Shown: piece after piece, positions 7,388 through 13,075 of the stretch | How the letters are laid out: each line of letters opens with the position of its first letter | How positions within the stretch are numbered: the stretch's first letter is position 1 | Assembly: GCA_046590195.1 (NCBI GenBank) | Contig: JBKJTP010000092.1 | Span: forward strand, 1-13,075 | DNA from: JBKJTP01 sp046590195 | GTDB lineage: Bacteria; Bacteroidota; Ignavibacteria; Palsa-1295 | Length of the DNA stretch: 13,075 nt | Reading direction: 5' to 3' | Position numbers and translations under genes: made by a program | The notes under the pieces: generated by a model | What the model was told of the DNA's origin: nothing | Databases searched by the model: none | What the model saw: the letters and a program-made list of their open reading frames with translations, nothing else

Positions 7388-10300
7388 CTATTGCTTCACG
7401 AATGGGATGCTGCTCATTCCATCCTTGCTTCGGAGCACGAGCGTGTAATGTCCCGCAACGAGTGACGCAATATTCACCTGACCATTGCGCAACTCACCGT
7501 TGGTCATACGCTTGCCAGTCACGTTCACGATCGAGTACGTGAATCGCTCGCTCTCATAACCTGCAAGATCGATCTTCAATAACTCAGATGCAGGGTTCGG
7601 ATAAACGCGCAGCAGCTTAAGTTTTTCATTTGCGCTGCCAACTGATGACGATCCCGCGATCGTGAAGTCAAAGCGGACGAACTTACCGAAGTCAGGATTG
7701 AACGTCTTGTGTGCCGTGCCGGTAGCGAGGCGGTTCTTGCGGAAGGCAAGTGTGCCTGCGCCATCGTTAGGCGTTGCCCAGAAGTTGATACCGTTCTCGC
7801 CCTCATCATAGAAGGAGAAAGTGTAATTGCCCGGGGCAAGTGTCAGGGAATCGAAGTAATTCGTCGATGGATCGGTCGCATCGGTGTTCTCGAGCACGAT
7901 GTTGCCGTTCTTGTCTGTGATCTGATAGTAGTTTTGCTCCGGCACTTTGTTCGTGCGATAACGAATGACTATACCACCCGAATAGACCGGGGGCTTCACG
8001 AATGACGAAGCATAGCCATCATTCTTCGCATATTGATCGGCCTTTCCGTTGGGCTGCGATACCTGCACGTTGAACACATTGCTCGTGAGTGTCCCCCATG
8101 TGGATGGAGTCGGCAGCGTCACGTGTGTAGTATCGAGGAAAGCAAGACTGCCTGTCCACCGGAATGTATTCGTTGGCTCACCCTGGACTCCGTAGTTGAT
8201 CGTAAGCGATGTCAGCGTCTCCGATCCATTGTTGCGAAGCGTGATCACCGGCCGTGTCCCTGCTGGATTAAATCGTGCGAACTCAACACGCTCGCTTGGT
8301 CGACGCACATCGAGCACTTCAGCATCAACAGTGAAGTTCGGCGCGCCATAGCTAACAAGCTGATTGTTCACGAGATAGCGTGAATCGCCTGAGCCTGCAG
8401 CAACAGTGTAATCAAAGACATTCGCTGATTGCATCTGCGCAGTGACATCGAACTCAGCTAGATCCGTAGCCATGCCTGGGCACCATCCTGCGCGTGGATA
8501 GATCCATGTGCCGCCCTGCGGATAGACAGGATTGTCTGAGCACTGCTTCCATACATCACGTGAGAAATCTTCGCCGTTGACCGAGATGACGTGCTCGCGA
8601 GGAATGAACTCGCCTTCTTGTCCGTGCCCAGTGATCATTGAGCGGATCTTGTACCCCTTTGCATTCGGGTCTAGCGCAATGTCAAGCGGCTCGAAACGTC
8701 TATCAGCCTGTATGCTTTGGTAGTTCTCCTCAGTCGCAGGCCAGAGTTGCTGAATATCCAGAACACTTCGCGTTGGCGTACCCTTAATGAAGAGGAAACG
8801 AATATCAAGCTCTTCTTGCCATGCTCCGCGCTCGACGCTTAGGCGCTTGCTGCCGTTGAGGATCGGAAGATAATCGGTCACATCGAACTCCCACATCTTA
8901 CCGTCTTTGCCGAGATCGAGTCCGATACCATAAGGCGTAACGAACGACATGATCTCGAACTTCTGCGCCGACTTCGAGTAGTACGGCATGAGCGTGATGT
9001 CGATCGTGCCCGTCGACGCAATGATGATCGAGTCAACGACAACGCCGAACTCATTTACGACATACTGCTTGCCTGCGGGCCAGACGAGACCGCTATCGAT
9101 CGTCATGATCGAATCGGTGCGGAAGATCTGATAATATCGAACAAATCGTGAATGTCCGGCGATGGTATCCATCGCAAATGTAGTGATGGTGGTCGGGGCA
9201 TGTGTCGCAGCACTCTGATACAAGGTGATCGCCGGTCTCAGATCCGCAACAACGTGCTCGCGCTGTAACTGAAAGCCTTGCCTCTCGAGCCAAACCGCAG
9301 TGCCACGCAATACGGAGGATGAACCCTCAGTATTTTGCATCTGCTGCCCGCTGCCGACCGACATCGGATAGATGGCAACACGGTCCGGAGCAGCACTATA
9401 ATACTGGTTCTCGTCAATGATCCTATTGATCTCGACAGAGTCCAGCGCCTTTTTGTGGATCGTGAGCTTCGTTGCCTGGCCCTTCCAGGCGTTCGTCGAA
9501 AGTATCGCGGAGCCGAACCGAAGATCATGGAGCTTGATCGAACGGCGTCGGCCAGTATCCGTGCGGATCGGGGTGCCGTTCAGATACATCGACATCACGC
9601 CCGTCTTCGCATTCTTCGTGAACATCCAGTGATTCCACTTGCCGCGAACAGCGTGGGCCTGAATGCCCGTGTTGATGCGGTCATAACCAGTCTCATCACC
9701 GCAATCGAAATAGACCTGGCCATCATCCCAAGGCAAATGCAGGTTGAATGTTCGGCGGCCCTTGCCATCGGTGCCTTCCATGATGGTGCTGCTCGGGTTG
9801 TTCGTCGATGGTGCACCGAAGATCCACATACCAACGGAGATCTCGTCGGTGATCTCCGGCAATCGCTCATTCGAGATGTCGAAATATTCTGAGCCATTGA
9901 ACTCCAGCGCGTATCCAAAGGTAGAAGAGGTCCGCGACGATGCAAAGCCAGTGGTATCAGCCTGGATCTGCGACACGTCCGCTGGCGATCCGGTATAGCT
10001 TAACTCCACTTCGAGATCACCGCTGACCCAATTGTACGGCTTATAGAAATAGAATCGATTCTCGGACGAAGTCTGCACGCTATGCGCATTGCTGTATACT
10101 TCCGTCCAACCACTGTCGACCAGATCAGTCCCCGTAACAGCGCGCCTCATGCGGATACGAAAATCTTTGTGCGTCGCAGAGTTACTCGCAGCTGATAGCT
10201 TCAGCGAATAGACAAGACCTGGCGCGAGACCAGCATCCTTCAACTCCCACTCCTTAAACAGCGAGATGATCCGTGCGCTTCGTCCAGCCGGATGCAGCGG

Positions 10301-10765
10301 TATCGTCAGTCCATGCGTCTCGTTCTTGCCGAACGAGTGCTCGGTAAACGCTGCGCCAGGATACTTCGCATCATACTGTGCGCGCTTGATGTAACTCTGT
10401 GTGGGCTGATCGGTGTAGGGGAAGGAGGTGCCGTTGAATCCCGAGATGATAGCCGAAGGCCACTCACTGCGGAGCGAATCGATGCGACTCGAATCGGTGA
10501 TGTAGGTTTCGCAATTGTAATCCCACTCGCCGCATCCGGTTGCCATAGTGCGGTTCGTGCGCACATCTCCATTGATGCACCGCATACGGTACTGCATGAT
10601 CACCTTCTCAAAGAGCGAGGCATCGCTCTTTCCGGGGAAGCTAAAGTAGCCGTTACGGCCGACGGAATCGAGTGTGAGCGTTTGCACGATCACGGTGTCC
10701 TGCGCGTGCGCTACGGACGAGATTACCAGAACTGCGAGGAAGAGAATAGTTAGGCGAGACAACAT
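7388..10765 (-). CDS. T9SS-secreted PNGase F-like protein with inserted LamG domain
   Basis: This 1125-residue exported protein starts with a signal peptide (1-21, cleavage AHA/QD). Residues 28-90 resemble the first strands of PNGase F, with FSFP and GCGEWDY (77-83); D82 aligns with catalytic Asp60 of the Elizabethkingia enzyme. A LamG/concanavalin-like jellyroll follows at about 283-455 (YALEFNGSEYFDI, RGKWNHWMFTK, MSMYLNG). The PNGase fold then resumes: TPYGIGL (610-616), EFDVTDYLPIL (626-636), TGHGQEGEF (712-720, E719 aligning with Glu206), and CSDNPVYPQGGTW with RAGWCPGM (742-765, Cys742/Cys762 matching a conserved disulfide). A further beta-sandwich of the LAPGNYTFSFYDEGENGI type lies at about 925-1036. 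The C-terminal T9SS sorting domain (about 1050-1125) contains VYPNPASELLKIDL. The likely role is binding and deamidating N-glycoproteins at the cell surface. By ungapped alignment the PNGase F Glu118 position is Gly647, so activity is uncertain. Confidence 0.85.
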   Translation of the reverse strand: MLSRLTILFLAVLVISSVAHAQDTVIVQTLTLDSVGRNGYFSFPGKSDASLFEKVIMQYRMRCINGDVRTNRTMATGCGEWDYNCETYITDSSRIDSLRSEWPSAIISGFNGTSFPYTDQPTQSYIKRAQYDAKYPGAAFTEHSFGKNETHGLTIPLHPAGRSARIISLFKEWELKDAGLAPGLVYSLKLSAASNSATHKDFRIRMRRAVTGTDLVDSGWTEVYSNAHSVQTSSENRFYFYKPYNWVSGDLEVELSYTGSPADVSQIQADTTGFASSRTSSTFGYALEFNGSEYFDISNERLPEITDEISVGMWIFGAPSTNNPSSTIMEGTDGKGRRTFNLHLPWDDGQVYFDCGDETGYDRINTGIQAHAVRGKWNHWMFTKNAKTGVMSMYLNGTPIRTDTGRRRSIKLHDLRFGSAILSTNAWKGQATKLTIHKKALDSVEINRIIDENQYYSAAPDRVAIYPMSVGSGQQMQNTEGSSSVLRGTAVWLERQGFQLQREHVVADLRPAITLYQSAATHAPTTITTFAMDTIAGHSRFVRYYQIFRTDSIMTIDSGLVWPAGKQYVVNEFGVVVDSIIIASTGTIDITLMPYYSKSAQKFEIMSFVTPYGIGLDLGKDGKMWEFDVTDYLPILNGSKRLSVERGAWQEELDIRFLFIKGTPTRSVLDIQQLWPATEENYQSIQADRRFEPLDIALDPNAKGYKIRSMITGHGQEGEFIPREHVISVNGEDFSRDVWKQCSDNPVYPQGGTWIYPRAGWCPGMATDLAEFDVTAQMQSANVFDYTVAAGSGDSRYLVNNQLVSYGAPNFTVDAEVLDVRRPSERVEFARFNPAGTRPVITLRNNGSETLTSLTINYGVQGEPTNTFRWTGSLAFLDTTHVTLPTPSTWGTLTSNVFNVQVSQPNGKADQYAKNDGYASSFVKPPVYSGGIVIRYRTNKVPEQNYYQITDKNGNIVLENTDATDPSTNYFDSLTLAPGNYTFSFYDEGENGINFWATPNDGAGTLAFRKNRLATGTAHKTFNPDFGKFVRFDFTIAGSSSVGSANEKLKLLRVYPNPASELLKIDLAGYESERFTYSIVNVTGKRMTNGELRNGQVNIASLVAGHYTLVLRSKDGMSSIPFVKQ

Positions 10766-10958
10766 AGGATCGCTAAGTGGAGAGATTCAGGTGTGCGCTA
10801 CTCAACGGAGCTACCGGTGGGACGCGTCAAAAACACAACGGAATCTCAACAATGGCAGGGGAGAATCATTGCGATTCCCAGGTTCGGCAGGGATGACTGG
10901 CACTACTTTTCATGATAATCTGCCGAGTTCTATTCGGAAATAACTAGCTCAGCGTACT
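10766..10958. other. Divergent intergenic region
   Basis: This 193-nt gap lies between the divergent PNGase-like gene and the zinc metallopeptidase gene and must contain both promoters. On the plus strand TACTTTTC (10904-10911) is one base off the TAnnTTTG -7 consensus, and a GATAAT lies at 10914-10919; neither has a clear upstream partner box. On the minus strand nothing convincing is visible. No ORF or RNA structure was recognised. Confidence 0.4.
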
Positions 10959-11792
10959 ATGCAGTGGAGAGGTAGATCAGGTAGTGGTAATATCGTCGAT
11001 CGCCGAGGCGGTGGCGGAGGCATGGCAATGGGCGGCGGCATCGGAGCGCTGGTGCTCGGATTGCTCGCCTACTTCCTCGGTGTAGATCCAGAATCGCTTC
11101 CGCCCGAGATTACCGGCGGCGGACAAGCGCAGGAGCAGCAGATCCCAGCCAACGACACCCTCGCGCAATTCGTCAGCGTCGTGCTGAAGGAGACCGAGGA
11201 CGTATGGAATCCGCTCTTCCAGCAAAAGGGCCGTACGTATCAGGAGCCCAAACTCGTGCTCTTCAATGGCCGAGTGCAGTCGGCGTGCGGTATTGCGGGC
11301 GCCGCAGTCGGGCCGTTCTATTGCCCCGGCGACAAGCAGGTCTATATCGACCTCTCATTCTATCGAGCGCTCAAGGAGAAGCTGGGAGCACCTGGCGATT
11401 TTGCCCAGGCCTATGTCATCGCGCATGAGGTTGGGCACCACGTGCAGAATCTGCTAGGCATCTCGGAGCAAGTCCAGGCTGCGCAGCAGCGAAGCAGCGA
11501 GAAAGAAGCGAACGAGCTATCGGTCCGTACAGAGTTGCAGGCTGATTTCTTCGCCGGAGTCTGGGCGCATCATGCTCAGAAGAAAGGTATCCTGGAAGTT
11601 GGAGATCTCGAAGAAGCATTGAACGCAGCATCGGCCATTGGTGATGACAAGCTTCAGCAGCAATCCCAAGGATATGTGGTGCCAGATGGCTTCACGCATG
11701 GCACGAGCGAGCAGCGCTACCGCTGGTTCAAGAAGGGCTTTGATTCAGGCGATCCTGATCAAGGCAATACCTTCCAGACCGATAACTTGTAA
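10959..11792 (+). CDS. ypfJ: Neutral zinc metallopeptidase, YpfJ family
   Basis: This 277-residue membrane-anchored putative zinc protease has the family's standard length. It starts with the conserved MQWRGRSGSGNIVDRRGGGG, then a Gly-rich single membrane segment (about 24-41), then the globular domain. The active site is H156-E157-V-G-H160-H161, with E192 in TELQADFFAGVW as the probable third ligand. Cys110 (SACGIAG) and Cys122 (GPFYCPGD) are the family's paired cysteines, probably a disulfide, which places the domain outside the cytoplasmic membrane. The C-terminal FTHGTSEQRYRWFKKGFDSGD is also a family signature. The substrate is unknown. The gene is divergent from the PNGase-like gene, and 127 nt separate it from the next gene on the same strand. 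Confidence 0.95.
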   Translation: MQWRGRSGSGNIVDRRGGGGGMAMGGGIGALVLGLLAYFLGVDPESLPPEITGGGQAQEQQIPANDTLAQFVSVVLKETEDVWNPLFQQKGRTYQEPKLVLFNGRVQSACGIAGAAVGPFYCPGDKQVYIDLSFYRALKEKLGAPGDFAQAYVIAHEVGHHVQNLLGISEQVQAAQQRSSEKEANELSVRTELQADFFAGVWAHHAQKKGILEVGDLEEALNAASAIGDDKLQQQSQGYVVPDGFTHGTSEQRYRWFKKGFDSGDPDQGNTFQTDNL

Positions 11793-11877
11793 TTCTCAGC
11801 CAATTATCAATAGTTTTCACAGAGTTTGTGGAGAACTTGCCTTCTGTGGATTGGAATACTGCGGAGCAACGTGCGGT

Positions 11878-11897
11878 TACTCTTGAACCCAAGAGTA
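11878..11897. other. Short perfect inverted repeat between ypfJ-like and SirB1-like genes
   Basis: TACTCTTG and CAAGAGTA form a perfect 8-bp stem around a 4-nt loop (AACC). It lies 85 nt after the metallopeptidase stop and 22 nt before the next start. The flanking CTTTACC is not a true T tract, so an operator or a weak attenuator is as likely as a terminator. Confidence 0.4.
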
Positions 11898-11919
11898 CTT
11901 TACCTAGCCGCATAACGAA

Positions 11920-12777
11920 GTGTTAGTCGATCAAGAGCTGAGATCGTTGTTTAGCCTGCTGGATGATCCCGATCATTCGGTTGCAACAGCCGTGACAGAC
12001 CGCATCCGCTCGCGCGGCCGCGACGTCCTCTCGCCGCTGCTCGAGTTCATCGACCTCGCACCGGATCAACTTGCCAGAGAACGAGCCGAGGTTCTGGCCC
12101 GTGAGTTCAATGAAGAGCTTTTGCTAGCGGAGTTCAAGAAGCTGGCAGTGCGGCTGGATCAGGGTGATCCCAAGACCCTCGAAGACGGCGCATTCCTCAT
12201 CGCTCGCTACGGCTCGCCGAGGCTCAATCAGCAGCAATACCGGGCGAAGCTCGAAGAGCTTGGCGGCAAGCTTTCGGACTTCCTCTTCGGCATCGATTCC
12301 CCGCTTGAGATGTTGCTTGCAGCCAACAGCTTCTTCTTCGACGAAGAGAAGTTCAAGGGCAACGAGGGCACGTTCCTCGAAGCCCAGAACAGCTACATAA
12401 CTGACGTTATTGACCGCAGATTGGGCATTCCGATCTCGCTCGCGGTGGTCTATATCCTTGTCGCTCGCGACCGTGTTGGGCTCCCGTTCTCCGGAGCCAG
12501 TACGCCCGGGCACTTCCTTATAAGGTATGATGGGGTGGAGGACGAGCCGCTCTTCATCGATGCCTTCAATGGCGGATTGATCCTCAAGCAGCGCGATATC
12601 AAGCGCTTTTTAGAGCTCAGCAAACTGCCGTTTGACGAGGCCTTTTTGAGGCCGGCATCCCCTCGGGCGATCCTGTTGAGGATGATCCGGAATCTCATTA
12701 TAGTTTTCACCGAGCAACAGGACGAGCCAGCCAGAAAAGCATTCGATAAGTTTATGAAAGCTATTCAAAAAGCATAG
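11920..12777 (+). CDS. SirB1/transglutaminase-like (Transglut_core2) protein
   Basis: This 285-residue soluble protein has the SirB1-type transglutaminase-like core. The N-terminus (about 1-75) is helical, resembling a HEAT-type repeat (LLDDPDHSVATAVTDRIRSRG). The core has SPLEMLLAANSFFFDEEKFKGN (127-148), NSYITDVIDRRLGIPISLA (157-175), PGHFLIRY (196-203) and FIDAFNGG (212-219), all family signatures. No Cys is present at all, so it cannot be a classical Cys-dependent transglutaminase or protease; this is usual for the group and its function is unknown. The start is taken as GTG at 11920, as no ATG lies near the N-terminal end of the domain; no Shine-Dalgarno is visible. Unlike many relatives it lacks C-terminal TPR repeats, ending after one helical pair (RMIRNLI, PARKAFDKFMKAI). 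A terminator follows. Confidence 0.88.
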   Translation: MLVDQELRSLFSLLDDPDHSVATAVTDRIRSRGRDVLSPLLEFIDLAPDQLARERAEVLAREFNEELLLAEFKKLAVRLDQGDPKTLEDGAFLIARYGSPRLNQQQYRAKLEELGGKLSDFLFGIDSPLEMLLAANSFFFDEEKFKGNEGTFLEAQNSYITDVIDRRLGIPISLAVVYILVARDRVGLPFSGASTPGHFLIRYDGVEDEPLFIDAFNGGLILKQRDIKRFLELSKLPFDEAFLRPASPRAILLRMIRNLIIVFTEQQDEPARKAFDKFMKAIQKA

Positions 12778-12800
12778 CACGTGACATAAAATCGCGCAAT

Positions 12801-12826
12801 AAAAGCCACGGCCAACCGTGGCTTTT
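12801..12826 (+). terminator. Rho-independent terminator after the SirB1-like gene
   Basis: AAAAGCCACGG and CCGTGGCTTTT form a perfect 11-bp stem with a CCAA loop, 23 nt after the stop codon, and run into TTTTT on the plus strand. The matching A run on the left means it could also stop transcription coming from the right. Confidence 0.92.
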
Positions 12827-12833
12827 TCTATTT

Positions 12834-12856
12834 ACACACGCCCAGCCTGTCATTGC
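12834..12856. repeat. 23-nt direct repeat, copy 1
   Basis: This is an exact 23-nt match to 13053-13075. It begins ACACACGCCCAGCC and ends TGTCATTGC, joining the local ACACAC motif to the start of the GTCATTGCGAGG element. Confidence 0.9.
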
Positions 12857-12880
12857 GAGGAGGCACGACGAAGCAATCTC
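12849..12880. repeat. GTCATTGCGAGG...GAAGCAATCTC dispersed repeat
   Basis: The unit starts GTCATTGCGAGGAGG and ends GACGAAGCAATCTC, with ATTGC/GCAAT ends as a short inverted repeat. I recognise this as the widespread intergenic repeat seen in many bacterial genomes. The exact boundaries are uncertain. Confidence 0.7.
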
Positions 12881-12889
12881 CCGCGGCCA

Positions 12890-13052
12890 AGCACAATTTA
12901 CACACACTCCCCACTCAGTCCTCAGTCATCATCACTCCACAATTCACACACACGCTCCTCAAAACAGCCCAATTTCGCCATCTCGCCAAATCACACCCGC
13001 GAATACACACACACTCAGCCCTGTCCTCAAACCTCGTCACTTCCCAATTCAC
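12890..13052. other. A/C-rich, G-poor non-coding tract with ACACAC motifs
   Basis: No ORF or gene is recognised here. The plus strand is strikingly poor in G (11 G in 12901-13050 by hand count). It carries recurring AATT(T/C)ACACACAC-type motifs, starting near 12831, 12897, 12943, 13003 and 13048, with uneven spacing of about 45-66 nt. The units between the motifs do not match each other. Confidence 0.7.
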
Positions 13053-13075
13053 ACACACGCCCAGCCTGTCATTGC
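13053..13075. repeat. 23-nt direct repeat, copy 2 (cut by window edge)
   Basis: This is an exact copy of 12834-12856, 219 nt downstream. The window ends inside it, at TGTCATTGC, so a second GTCATTGCGAGG element probably continues beyond the edge. Confidence 0.88.

Noticed and set aside
9335..9892. Plus-strand ORF of 185 codons opposite the PNGase-like gene
   Set aside because: It is a shadow of the LamG-coding region, with no recognisable features.
12831..13075. Possible CRISPR array
   Set aside because: The motif spacing is uneven (about 45-66 nt), the shared part between motifs is low-complexity ACACAC, and no cas genes are present.

Overview
The window reads as chromosomal DNA from a moderately GC-rich member of the Bacteroidota/Chlorobiota (FCB) assemblage. 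The main evidence is a very large secreted protein (7388-10765, minus) that ends in a type IX secretion (T9SS) type A sorting domain. None of the confidently placed starts has a convincing Shine-Dalgarno sequence, which also fits that group. A deep lineage such as Kapabacteria would fit the mix of T9SS and GC content, but that is inference, and no rRNA or other taxonomic marker is present.

Layout. 2-1257 (+): 3' part of a NarL-class sensor histidine kinase overlapping its response regulator. 1336-1734 (+): a small lipoprotein c-type cytochrome. 1752-4314 (-): a CNNM/CorC-type membrane protein with CBS domains, overlapping a downstream ATP-grasp-like protein of unknown function. 4471-5949 (-): a CrtI/carotenoid-isomerase-like FAD oxidoreductase. 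6094-7281 (+): a tight three-gene operon of dCTP deaminase, a DUF2203 protein and a 78-residue unknown. 7303-7375: a strong palindromic repeat in the gap between convergent genes. 7388-10765 (-): a 1125-residue T9SS cargo protein that looks like a PNGase F-type glycoamidase split by a LamG insertion. 10959-11792 (+): a YpfJ-type zinc metallopeptidase. 11920-12777 (+): a SirB1/transglutaminase-like protein, followed by a clear terminator hairpin at 12801-12826. 12831-13075: repeat-rich, A/C-biased non-coding DNA with two copies of a 23-nt repeat, the second cut by the window edge.

Most of the window is ordinary housekeeping and signalling content, with no phage, CRISPR, transposase or evident defence cluster. 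The items most worth following are the PNGase F-like protein with its inserted lectin-like domain and apparently altered active site, the ATP-grasp-like protein translationally coupled to a CNNM/CBS transporter-like gene, the two families of intergenic repeats, and small but notable changes in the kinase N-box and the regulator's helix-turn-helix. No gap between genes exceeds 300 bases.
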